Shown: positions 25,949 through 33,607 of the stretch, one piece after another
How the letters are laid out: each line of letters begins with the position of its first letter
Position numbering within the stretch: the first letter of the stretch is position 1
Assembly: GCA_946631295.1 (NCBI GenBank)
Contig: CAMOZY010000010.1
Span: 1 to 51,690, forward strand
Length of the DNA stretch: 51,690 nucleotides
DNA from: an uncultured Lachnospiraceae bacterium
GTDB taxonomy: Bacteria > Bacillota > Clostridia > Lachnospirales > Lachnospiraceae
Direction: 5' to 3'
The notes under the pieces: generated by a model
What the model saw: the letters and a program-made list of their open reading frames with translations, nothing else
What the model was told of the DNA's origin: nothing
The model's database searches: none
Program-made: the position numbers and the translations under genes

Positions 25949-26773
25949 TTAAAGCTCATGTCTGTCAGCAAACATATACTGCTGCATGATGCCATTATAA
26001 GGATGATACTTCTCGAGCGGAAATACCCCGTCATAAAATGCATCAAGTGCCCGCTGGATCCATACGTCTATAGGGAAAAGGTCAAGCCTGTGGAATCCGA
26101 ACAGCGCCGTACAATTTGCTATTTTGATACCGACTCCCTTAAGAGTCATAAGAGTATTGATCAGATCTTCGTCATTCATTTCAGACAGTGCCGCGATGCT
26201 CATATCACCATGGGCAAAAGCCTCTGCCGTCGCATGAATGTATGGTGCCCTGTATCCGAGTCCGCATTCGGCAAGTGTATCTGCATCAAGCTTAAGCAGT
26301 TCTCCCGGTGTCGGGAAATCATATACATCAGTTCCCGGTATCTTTCTTCCGACAGCCTCACATATCTTCTCAACGCTCGTCTTGATCGCAGGTATGCTCT
26401 TTCTCTGGGAAATTATGAAGGTTATCAGTGTCTCGAAAGGATCCTGGTTGATGATCCTTATGCCCTTGCCTGCTTTTGCGGCATTGCACAGATACTTATC
26501 TGTCTTATCCGGCATCTTGCGGATCTTCTCATAATCGAGTTTCGCATCAAAATAGGAATTCCATAAGAAACCGTCATCATCCTTTGTTTCGCTGAGTATC
26601 TCCACATCGAGACCGACCCAGTTTTCCCTGACGCGGATAAGTCTTCCGTAAGCAGGTATCTCATAGACTCCGGGCTCGATAAACCTCCATCTGAAGCACT
26701 GTCCGGACTGTTCTGTTTTATCAAGATCAATGCCTCCCTTTAAAGGCATATGCAATACATTAGAACTGTTCAT
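25949..26773 (-). CDS. 8-oxoguanine DNA glycosylase/AP lyase (Ogg type)
   Basis: This repair enzyme removes 8-oxoguanine from DNA. The N-terminal part (about 1-100) matches the OGG N domain, with GQCFRWR near 24-30. The helix-hairpin-helix part has LKGVGIKIANC, with the expected catalytic lysine K217, and FPIDVW, with D236. The 19-residue distance between the two equals that in human OGG1. The length of 274 residues is normal. It starts 27 bases behind the lipase-like gene and ends at a terminator, so it is the last gene of a three-gene operon. The ribosome site is weak (GGA only). Together with rubrerythrin it adds to the oxidative-damage defence of the segment. Confidence 0.92.
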   Translation of the reverse strand: MNSSNVLHMPLKGGIDLDKTEQSGQCFRWRFIEPGVYEIPAYGRLIRVRENWVGLDVEILSETKDDDGFLWNSYFDAKLDYEKIRKMPDKTDKYLCNAAKAGKGIRIINQDPFETLITFIISQRKSIPAIKTSVEKICEAVGRKIPGTDVYDFPTPGELLKLDADTLAECGLGYRAPYIHATAEAFAHGDMSIAALSEMNDEDLINTLMTLKGVGIKIANCTALFGFHRLDLFPIDVWIQRALDAFYDGVFPLEKYHPYNGIMQQYMFADRHEL

Positions 26774-26800
26774 TTTTCAAATCCATCCGACCGTCAGAGG

Positions 26801-28156
26801 TCAGAATCCCTTTTTCTTAAGATCAGCTACAAGCTGTACATAAAATTCCCTGACATCGTATCCGGGGATGTTCTCCCTGTTAAGGTCGATAACATCACCG
26901 TGCGATATGCCTCTTTTTCCGGGAACGGTCATAAGATGAAAATCCGATCCCCAGGGGAATGACTTTTCTCCGACAAGTCCGTCGTTATTTCCGTCGAAGA
27001 TCCCGACAAAACCATGTGTGAGATTTAATGGGAACTGTCCGCCGCGGTGGTTTTTCATAATGGAACCGTAGCTCTGAATATATACTCCCTCGGGATCCTT
27101 AACTCTCTCATTAAATTCTGCGCAGAACGACCTTGTAAGATTCTGACATGCAGAAAGAAAATCAGGGGCATAGTCGCCAAGCTTTGCAAGAGTCCTGTTA
27201 TACGCTTCAGCCACTTTGTTACGAAGCTTTTCCGGAGACTTTGTCAGAAGATATTCTGCAAATTCACATCCTCTGTGAGGTGTATTGATTGTGGTAAGAG
27301 ATGCTACATGCTTAGCTATCTCCGGATCACTCATAGCGCTTCTTGCATCAAGTCCGCCCTTAGAGTGAGCGATGATATTGACCTTCTGTGAACCTGTGGT
27401 CCTGACGATCTCCTCGATCTTACGCGCGACTTCTTTTCCGCAGGATTCAACCGTTGCGGCAGACTGCTGTTCACCATAGAAGATCCTGCATCCGTTAATG
27501 ATAAGTTCCTTGGGAACCCGTCCCCAGTAATCAAAGTATTTGAAATCCCTGAAGAACACTCCGTGTAAAAGAAGGACCGGATACTTAGTCGCGCAGATTT
27601 TATCGGCCTTACGCTTTTCGTTGAGTATTGCCTTTTCGTTTTCGAAGCGTATCTCCTCGGACGTTTCCTTAAGCATCATGCATAAGATGATCAGGTTTAT
27701 CGGGAAGATCATTCCGAATATCACGCCAAGCACGCGCATCTTGATACCAAGCTGGATACTCGTCAGATAAACACGGATTATTCCGACCCAGAAAGTGATG
27801 GAAAGAAAGACTATCGCGATTATGACGTGGGATACAATGCCGGCTATTTTGAGCTTATCTTCAGCAAAAAACAGTTTATATACCGTCCCGGCAATCGTGA
27901 TCACAAGTGCTTCAAGGAAGATACGAAGCTGCACATTTCCGTACCAGAGCTGTCTCATCCTTCCGTCAAGAATATCCTTTCCGTAAACGGCAGGCCATAT
28001 CCAGAAAAAGAATGTGGCGATCATGCAGACCAGCATCAGAAGGGTATCCTTCCCTGCAGAAGATAACAGTAATACAGAGTTTGTGCAAAGAAGGAGCACA
28101 AACAGAACAAGAAGATGATATATAAAACGTGCTATCACATGAACAGGATTTTTCAA
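26801..28156 (-). CDS. Membrane-anchored lipase-like alpha/beta hydrolase
   Basis: The 451-residue protein has four to five N-terminal membrane helices (about 7-32, 38-56, 78-97, 104-130 and 142-162). A serine hydrolase domain follows, resembling triacylglycerol lipases and PGAP1-like enzymes: YPVLLLHG near 192-199, the nucleophile S265 in AHSKGG, an acidic residue in NDGLV, and a catalytic His in GISHGD near the end. The start codon is TTG at 28156, 3 bases behind the stop of the small upstream gene and within reach of its GAGGAAG. The membrane domain suggests a lipid substrate at the membrane surface. Cys residues and the TTINTPHRG motif are as in bacterial lipases. The natural substrate is unknown. 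Confidence 0.85.
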   Translation of the reverse strand: MKNPVHVIARFIYHLLVLFVLLLCTNSVLLLSSAGKDTLLMLVCMIATFFFWIWPAVYGKDILDGRMRQLWYGNVQLRIFLEALVITIAGTVYKLFFAEDKLKIAGIVSHVIIAIVFLSITFWVGIIRVYLTSIQLGIKMRVLGVIFGMIFPINLIILCMMLKETSEEIRFENEKAILNEKRKADKICATKYPVLLLHGVFFRDFKYFDYWGRVPKELIINGCRIFYGEQQSAATVESCGKEVARKIEEIVRTTGSQKVNIIAHSKGGLDARSAMSDPEIAKHVASLTTINTPHRGCEFAEYLLTKSPEKLRNKVAEAYNRTLAKLGDYAPDFLSACQNLTRSFCAEFNERVKDPEGVYIQSYGSIMKNHRGGQFPLNLTHGFVGIFDGNNDGLVGEKSFPWGSDFHLMTVPGKRGISHGDVIDLNRENIPGYDVREFYVQLVADLKKKGF

Positions 28157-28159
28157 GGC

Positions 28160-28450
28160 TTATTTAACTTCCTCGTAACGCTGGAAGATCTTGTCTTCAC
28201 CGCATACATGCTTGGTTCCGTCATCATCAATGATGATGTAATCTCCAACGCCTATAAAAGTTTTCCCCCTTCTGTGAGAGATATAAGGACATACAATAGA
28301 ACCGTCTTCACGGGTTATCTGGATGAGCTTGGCTGTCACAAACCACTCCTTGGTGATAACATCACTGAGCAGTTCAAAGCCGTCTTCAAGGCCTTTTCCG
28401 ATCTCATACTTCTGAACTTCAGCTTCAAGAGGTACTCTTTTGCATCTCAT
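28160..28450 (-). CDS. Small conserved protein of unknown function
   Basis: The 96-residue protein starts at ATG 28450, 6 bases behind GGAG; the longer frame to 28498 has no ribosome site. It is rich in charged residues and beta strands and ends with VGDYIIIDDDGTKHVCGEDK, a pattern like the 'PGDYIV...G....G.D..F...Y' motif of small bacterial and phage proteins of unknown role. No membrane segment or signal peptide is present. It is the first gene of an operon with a membrane hydrolase and 8-oxoguanine glycosylase, with a promoter at 28538-28567. Confidence 0.75.
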   Translation of the reverse strand: MRCKRVPLEAEVQKYEIGKGLEDGFELLSDVITKEWFVTAKLIQITREDGSIVCPYISHRRGKTFIGVGDYIIIDDDGTKHVCGEDKIFQRYEEVK

Positions 28451-28516
28451 AAATGCTCCTTTCTCCCGGACTTTCCTGTCGGAAAAAGAAAATCTCATGC
28501 AGGAAGATCTTCAGGG

Positions 28517-28528
28517 TACAGCGCTGTA
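28517..28528. promoter_or_regulatory. Perfect palindrome at the transcription start (candidate operator)
   Basis: TACAGCGCTGTA is a perfect 12-base palindrome lying 9 bases behind the -10 box of the promoter at 28538-28567, over the expected start site. The binding protein is not known. Confidence 0.4.
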
Positions 28529-28537
28529 AATACAGGT

Positions 28538-28567
28538 TCTATATAAAGTATATCGACATTAAGACAA
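28538..28567 (-). promoter_or_regulatory. Probable promoter of the small protein-hydrolase-glycosylase operon
   Basis: The minus strand shows TTGTCT (28567-28562), an 18-base spacer and TATAGA (28543-28538), about 85 bases before the first start codon. Confidence 0.5.
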
Positions 28568-28603
28568 TATATCAACAGAATGCAAAGCACCTGAAATTTG
28601 GCC

Positions 28604-29695
28604 TCAGTTAAGGTTCAGCAGTATATCGATAAACCTTCCGGCTTCCGCCCATGCCTTCTTGGATTCGGGTATGGCGGTATATGCCATCTGAAAATCATGA
28701 AACATTCCTTCATATACATGAAGTCTTACTTTTACGCCCTCGGCGCGCGCCTTTTCAGCAACTCTTTCTGAGTCCGACAAAAGCATCTCATTTGATCCGA
28801 CCTGTATGAGCATCGGAGGAAAATCCTTAAAGCTTCCGAACACCGGTGAAATATAAGGATCGGTCTTATCATGATCCCCGGGATATGCATTTACGAAGAT
28901 AAGGCTTTCCCTGGTATTACCGTAAAGAGGATCCTTTTCAAAATTGGCCTCGTAGGATTCGCCGGAAGCTGTAAGATCCGTCCACGGGCTCATTGCGATT
29001 ATTCCCATGGGAAGCTCCATACCCTTATCTCTCAGATACATGCAGAGAGCCAGGCACAGTCCGCCGCCCGCACTGTCACCTGCAAGGATGATATTCTCAG
29101 CCTTATAGCCATGACCAAGGAGCCATTCATATGAGGCATATGCATCCTCAAGAGCTGCAGGATAGGGATTTTCGGGAGCAACTCTGTAATCGGGGCTAAG
29201 GACATTCATGCCATGGCTGATCTCGTTGTAGAGACCTGCAAAGACATAATATGCATTTCTGATCGATCCCATATATCCGCCACCATGGAGCTGAAGGATG
29301 ACATGGTCTAGATCAGGGTTTTCTTTTGACGAAAGCATCTTCATCGAGAAATTCTCAAGATCAAAGCTCGTCATGTTAAACGGTGCCGGAACAGTCCATG
29401 CAGGTTCCTGCATCTTCTTTCTGAGTTCACCTGTCTTAAGGCTCTTTCCCATGAGTGACTCATTCGAAATATAAGAGATCATTCTCGAAACGACTTTTCC
29501 CCTTGATGATACGCCTGCTGCCTCGTGCTGCTGCTCAGCTTCACCGGCTTCGGCTTCAATGTTTTCCTCAGAGCCTTCGTCCTCATTTTGGACTTCATCA
29601 GCTGAATACGCCGCCTCTGTATACAGGGTTTCATTCTCTTCAGCTTCGCCAAGCAGTTCATATTTTTTTATCCATGGAAGCTTAATGATAGCCAT
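28604..29695 (-). CDS. Alpha/beta hydrolase of the acetyl-esterase (hormone-sensitive lipase) family
   Basis: The 363-residue protein contains the family's oxyanion motif HGGGY (137-141), nucleophile S208 in GDSAGG, the SPWTDLT segment and a catalytic His in YEGMFHDF near 335. It is a cytoplasmic esterase acting on short acyl esters. Residues about 16-60 form an acidic, Glu/Ala-rich insert not needed for the fold. The start ATG overlaps the stop of the DUF6320 gene by one base (TGATG), so translation is coupled. It is the last of the acyltransferase-DUF6320-esterase cassette, and probably removes or transfers the acyl group handled by the acyltransferase. No clear terminator is visible behind it. 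Confidence 0.88.
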   Translation of the reverse strand: MAIIKLPWIKKYELLGEAEENETLYTEAAYSADEVQNEDEGSEENIEAEAGEAEQQHEAAGVSSRGKVVSRMISYISNESLMGKSLKTGELRKKMQEPAWTVPAPFNMTSFDLENFSMKMLSSKENPDLDHVILQLHGGGYMGSIRNAYYVFAGLYNEISHGMNVLSPDYRVAPENPYPAALEDAYASYEWLLGHGYKAENIILAGDSAGGGLCLALCMYLRDKGMELPMGIIAMSPWTDLTASGESYEANFEKDPLYGNTRESLIFVNAYPGDHDKTDPYISPVFGSFKDFPPMLIQVGSNEMLLSDSERVAEKARAEGVKVRLHVYEGMFHDFQMAYTAIPESKKAWAEAGRFIDILLNLN

Positions 29696-30360
29696 CAGAT
29701 AAAGAATCTCCTCTTAAGCTCGTCGGAAGCACGTCTTCCTCCGAAAATCAGCGTTCCCGTAAAAGTAACGAATGAAAAAGTAATAGCGATGACAACAAGT
29801 ACCGGCTGCCTGATGATATCGAACTTGAGCAGCAATGCTATGACTATGCTCCAGAAGATATTAAAGAGCTGAAAGCTAATATAGCTCTGCCAGTTTCGTC
29901 TGTTGATTATCATGAGCAGGATACATACCGCATTCAGGAATATGATTCCCGACGGAAGCGTGTAGTCAAGCGACCATCTTTTATATCCCGTAAAATAATC
30001 AATGCCTATCAGGATAAGCAGTGCCAGAATCGTAAGAAACAGCGTCTTGAACATATACCCTATCTTACCGGTAATGCTCATATAGAGACTTACATTCACA
30101 TAGAGAAGTATCAGTCCCACCACAACTATCCAGTTGAAGATGTCCGCACCCATATACTGGGCAATGATCATTCCGCCTACTGCGCAGAGGGAAATGAACA
30201 GTACTATCTTCCTGAAGATCCTCCAGAACTTTACAGTTTCCTCAGTATTGGGATAGACGTTTTCACCCTTAATCCCGTCGTCCTCAAGAACGCATCTGCA
30301 AAATGGACATCTGTCCGTATCATCGGTTATATGCACACCGCATTTTTTACACTCAGCCAT
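29695..30360 (-). CDS. DUF6320-like zinc-ribbon membrane protein
   Basis: The 221-residue protein begins with a zinc ribbon of two CxxC knuckles (CKKCGVHI and CPFCRCVL, about residues 4-23). Six membrane helices follow from about residue 48 to 208. This layout fits the DUF6320 proteins that accompany acyltransferases in Firmicutes; the name is by memory of pattern and context. It overlaps the acyltransferase gene by 8 bases and the esterase gene by one. It may present or carry the substrate at the membrane. The biochemical role is unknown. Confidence 0.75.
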   Translation of the reverse strand: MAECKKCGVHITDDTDRCPFCRCVLEDDGIKGENVYPNTEETVKFWRIFRKIVLFISLCAVGGMIIAQYMGADIFNWIVVVGLILLYVNVSLYMSITGKIGYMFKTLFLTILALLILIGIDYFTGYKRWSLDYTLPSGIIFLNAVCILLMIINRRNWQSYISFQLFNIFWSIVIALLLKFDIIRQPVLVVIAITFSFVTFTGTLIFGGRRASDELKRRFFI

Positions 30361-31615
30361 AAAACACTCCGTTAGTTGTAACGCTCACCCTTACTCCGTC
30401 TGCGGCAAGCTGTTTTACAAATGTTCTCTCGATGGAAGTATCCTCAAGAGATGTTGAGAAGGTATATACGAAATCGTCACCGTAGGAAAGGATCGTACCC
30501 TTTATATTCTGGCCTATGCTCATTGCAATATTGGCTGTGAATCCCTTTATAAACTTTCTGTATTCATCAAGTATCTTGATATTACCTACATTGGTAACAG
30601 TTGTAGTGTTTGCCGTAGCAGACTTTGTATATACGAACTTGATCGCCATGTTCTTTATTCCCAGAGGGATGGCCTTCAGGAACGGATTCATCTGGTTGGA
30701 TACAGAGTAACTGAACAGGTCCTCAAGATGCTCCTTATTGATCTGCTCCCTCAGGGTCTTCTTTACCGCCTGCAGGATCTCGTCAAAGGTATATTCCTCT
30801 TCCCTGTCACATATTTCCGCAGAAACCACAACGAAGAAATTCTTGGTCGTATATGAATCATAGAAGGGTCTCAGGTTTACAGGCACCGCAACCCTTATCG
30901 GATGATCCTTTGATCTTCCCCTGAATCCGTTTCGATAGATCGAATATGCGGTAAGTGCCACCATGTACTCGTTGATCGACACTTCCCTGGCATGTGTTAC
31001 CTTCTTAAGTTCCTGTACGGACATGGTCAGATGCATAAGTCCCAGTTTTCCGTCAGGAAGATGTTTTCCCTTTATCAGGAATGCCTTCTTTGCAACAAAT
31101 CCCTTGGGCTTAGCCTTCTTATAGTTTCTTACAAAGCTGTCCTCTTTATTCAGGGATGTATCCGCACAGAGACCGTCTCCCTTAAGTTCATCCGGATGGG
31201 CAAGTCTCAGATACTGATATGCGAGCTCTCTTATGAAATTGATACCGCCCATTCCGTCCGTAAGAGCATGGAAAACTTCCAGATTGATCCTTTTTCCGTA
31301 ATACGTGACTCTGAACAGATAGGAATGATTCCTGTTTGCCCTTATGAACCTGCAGGGAAATGTTTCTTCCACAACCCTCGGAGCCGGCTTTCCGTTTTCC
31401 TCAAAGTAGTACCAGAAGAATCCCTTTCTGAGTCTTACGTTGAACAGGTCTATCTTAGGCAGCAGGATATCAAGTGCCTCCTGCAAAAGTGCCTTATCTA
31501 TTTCCTCGTTAAGGATGATGGATATCCTGTAGGTACTTGTCATGTTTTCCCCTGCTATCGAGGGAAAAAGATACCCCGTATTATCCAATCTGTCCCATCT
31601 TATCTGTCTATCCAA
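30353..31615 (-). CDS. Condensation/alcohol-acetyltransferase-type acyltransferase
   Basis: The 420-residue protein belongs to the CoA-dependent acyltransferase superfamily that includes chloramphenicol acetyltransferase, non-ribosomal condensation domains and wax-ester/alcohol acetyltransferases. The catalytic HxxxDG motif is H116-ALT-D120-G in EVFHALTDGMGG. A second core motif lies near VRVAVPVNLRPFY, and a tunnel strand near NVGNIKIL corresponds to the DFGWG region but without that motif. The start is TTG at 31615, 8 bases behind GGAAGG, which lies inside the end of the preceding gene. It is followed by DUF6320 and esterase genes with overlaps. It probably makes an ester or amide from an acyl-CoA and an unknown acceptor. 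Confidence 0.85.
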   Translation of the reverse strand: MDRQIRWDRLDNTGYLFPSIAGENMTSTYRISIILNEEIDKALLQEALDILLPKIDLFNVRLRKGFFWYYFEENGKPAPRVVEETFPCRFIRANRNHSYLFRVTYYGKRINLEVFHALTDGMGGINFIRELAYQYLRLAHPDELKGDGLCADTSLNKEDSFVRNYKKAKPKGFVAKKAFLIKGKHLPDGKLGLMHLTMSVQELKKVTHAREVSINEYMVALTAYSIYRNGFRGRSKDHPIRVAVPVNLRPFYDSYTTKNFFVVVSAEICDREEEYTFDEILQAVKKTLREQINKEHLEDLFSYSVSNQMNPFLKAIPLGIKNMAIKFVYTKSATANTTTVTNVGNIKILDEYRKFIKGFTANIAMSIGQNIKGTILSYGDDFVYTFSTSLEDTSIERTFVKQLAADGVRVSVTTNGVFYG

Positions 31616-31619
31616 AATC

Positions 31620-31877
31620 TTATCCTTCCACTATGAGGTATCTTCCGTCGTCTATCTCAAAAACCTCATCAGCCTTTAATATGTCTTCTATCTCAGGCGC
31701 ATCAAAATCAACGCCTTCTTCCTCAAAATATTCCCTAACCTCATCGGCAGAGTCAACAACAACCGCCATGAGTTCTTCAAGGAAATCCCTTGCCTCTTCT
31801 TTTGTAGATGCAACAGGCTCATCAAAGAGCTTCTTCTGATCCCTCAGGAAAACATCGAGAACCTTGTCATCATACAT
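31620..31877 (-). CDS. Small acidic conserved protein
   Basis: The 85-residue protein is strongly acidic, with many Asp and Glu residues and a KKLFDEPVASTKEEARDFLEE core that looks helical. It ends in DGRYLIVEG. No membrane segment, signal or known motif is visible; I do not recognise a named family. The ATG at 31877 is placed 7 bases behind AGGGG, better than the ATG at 31883 directly behind it. It lies 4 bases before the acyltransferase start and supplies that gene's ribosome site, so it belongs to the same operon. Confidence 0.72.
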   Translation of the reverse strand: MYDDKVLDVFLRDQKKLFDEPVASTKEEARDFLEELMAVVVDSADEVREYFEEEGVDFDAPEIEDILKADEVFEIDDGRYLIVEG

Positions 31878-31929
31878 ATCCATACCCCCTATTCCAATTT
31901 CGTATGTTTCGTCTGTTAAGTCATGTTTT

Positions 31930-32904
31930 TCAGAACAATCTGCTGTTTCGAACGTACTGTCTCATGCATACACGGAAGCTTTCAACGGAATCTGCTTTAC
32001 ACATATCCTTATATCCTTTTTCATTTTCCGAAAAGGCAGGCTTTGCAAAATTCCAAAGATCCTTTATCTTGGCAAGGACATTTTTTTCCGAAGGGATCTT
32101 TTCCGAATATCCGTCAAGCACGGCTTCCATGTATTTCAGATACTCTTCGTTATCTGCCTGCTTTCCGCCCTTTATATACCTTGCAAGTGAAGGATCCCTG
32201 AGAAGGCCTCTTCCTATCATCACGCCTTCAAGCTTCGGAAACTCTTCCGCAATGCGCATGTAGTCTTCTTTTGTCAGGATATCTCCGTTATATACAACTC
32301 CTATTCCCGCATCCGTAAAGGCTTCATACATATATCTGAACTCATCCATGCAAACCTTTCCCTGATACATCTGGGTTCTGGATCTTGGATGGATTATGAT
32401 CTGTTTTACGGGATGGGCAAGGAAAATCTCCGTGAGCCTTTTATGTTCATTCTCGGAATAATATCCGATCCTTGTCTTGATCGAAATATCCGGAAGAAAA
32501 GTTCCTTCGGGACGTATCTCCTTTATCTCTTTTTCCAGATCGGTCATGTAATCTTCAAGGAAGTCCGGGTCTCTGAGCATTCCCGAGCCCTTGGCCTTGG
32601 ACACGACGCATCCGGAAGGACAGCCCATATTTATATTGACCTCTTTATATCCGTACTTTTCATGGATCATATAGAGATACTCGGCGCTCTGATGGGCGGA
32701 GTTGCTTATTATCTGAGGTACCAGTGTCAGGTTTTTATTGTTTTCCGGATCGACGTCTCTTAGTTCCTTATGGTTCAGAAGGTAGTTCTCGTTTGTCGAG
32801 ATAAATGGCGTAAAGTACTTGTCGCATCCACCGAAAAACTCATTATGCAGGTTCCTCAGAAGTGAAGGGGTCATGCCTTCCATCGGTGCAAAATAAATCT
32901 CCAT
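31930..32904 (-). CDS. tRNA-dihydrouridine synthase
   Basis: This flavoenzyme reduces uridine to dihydrouridine in tRNA loops. The 324 residues have the FMN-binding barrel opening IYFAPMEGMT, the catalytic C95 in NINMGCPSGCV, the SIKTRIGY strand, IIHPRSRTQMY, and VVYNGDI and MIGRGLLRDP, which bind the phosphate of FMN. The closest family pattern is the Firmicutes Dus group, not E. coli DusA. The start ATG lies one base behind the maf stop, so the two genes are coupled. Terminator signals after the stop are not clear, and the following genes may be read through. Confidence 0.93.
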   Translation of the reverse strand: MEIYFAPMEGMTPSLLRNLHNEFFGGCDKYFTPFISTNENYLLNHKELRDVDPENNKNLTLVPQIISNSAHQSAEYLYMIHEKYGYKEVNINMGCPSGCVVSKAKGSGMLRDPDFLEDYMTDLEKEIKEIRPEGTFLPDISIKTRIGYYSENEHKRLTEIFLAHPVKQIIIHPRSRTQMYQGKVCMDEFRYMYEAFTDAGIGVVYNGDILTKEDYMRIAEEFPKLEGVMIGRGLLRDPSLARYIKGGKQADNEEYLKYMEAVLDGYSEKIPSEKNVLAKIKDLWNFAKPAFSENEKGYKDMCKADSVESFRVCMRQYVRNSRLF

Positions 32905-32905
32905 C

Positions 32906-33520
32906 TCACACCATCCCGAGTGATCTTAACTCTTTATACAGATGGGATGCGGGAAGTCCGACCACATTCAGATAGTCTCCCTCTATTCCCTCTATATACC
33001 TTGCGCAAAAGCCCTGTATTCCGTATGCTCCGGCTTTATCCATGGGATCACCCGTCTTAATATATTCGAGTATCTCCTCATCGCTCATCTCGGAAAAATG
33101 AACCGCAGTGCGCTCCCAGAACTGTCTCTTTACGGGAGTCTTAAGCCCACTGACAAGTATAGTCACTCCGGAATATACCTCATGTACGCCGCCCTGAAGC
33201 GATGAGAGCATCTCAAAGGCTTCAGCATCAGTGTGGGGCTTTCCGAGGATCCCGCTTCCGTTTTCCTGATAAACTATCGTATCGCAGCCGATAACGCAGA
33301 ATGTCTCTTTTTCCGGTTCATCGCATACCCCTGACTTTCCGCTCTCGAGCTTTTTTAGCACGGACATCGCCTTTCTTTCAGAAAGCATCATCACCAGCTT
33401 TTTCGGATCACGCTCTATCGTATTCTCATCCGCATCGCTGACGCACACATCATATTTAATTCCGATCTGATCGAGTATCTCCCTTCTTCTCGGAGATGCC
33501 GATGCAAGTACAATTCTCAT
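32906..33520 (-). CDS. maf: Maf family nucleoside triphosphate pyrophosphatase
   Basis: Maf hydrolyses non-canonical or modified nucleoside triphosphates (dTTP/UTP or m7GTP types) and affects septum formation. The 204-residue protein opens with IVLASASPRRREIL, the family signature, and has GCDTIVYQ with the catalytic Asp, and DKAGAYGIQG near residue 160. The start at 33520 has a short-spaced AAGGGAAG site. It is the first gene before dus. The intergenic stretch upstream (33521-33607) holds two copies of a dispersed repeat. Confidence 0.93.
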   Translation of the reverse strand: MRIVLASASPRRREILDQIGIKYDVCVSDADENTIERDPKKLVMMLSERKAMSVLKKLESGKSGVCDEPEKETFCVIGCDTIVYQENGSGILGKPHTDAEAFEMLSSLQGGVHEVYSGVTILVSGLKTPVKRQFWERTAVHFSEMSDEEILEYIKTGDPMDKAGAYGIQGFCARYIEGIEGDYLNVVGLPASHLYKELRSLGMV

Positions 33521-33549
33521 ATCTTCCCTTACAGTACCTTCCCCTGATG

Positions 33550-33598
33550 GGTGCCTGGTAACATTAAGAAAAATTAATGGTGCCAGGTAACATTAAGA
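33550..33598. repeat. Two copies of a dispersed 20-base repeat
   Basis: GGTGCCTGGTAACATTAAGA (33550-33569) and GGTGCCAGGTAACATTAAGA (33579-33598) differ only at one central base. They lie 10 bases behind the ppk stop. The same element occurs at 50542-50559, and a related, longer hairpin at 49229-49274. It is possibly a REP-like element; no transposase is near. Confidence 0.85.
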
Positions 33599-33607
33599 TT
33601 TTATTAA

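Noticed and set aside
33521-33607. Remnant of an insertion sequence or a CRISPR-like array
   Set aside because: There are only two repeat copies separated by 9 bases, without spacer-sized intervals, leader or transposase.
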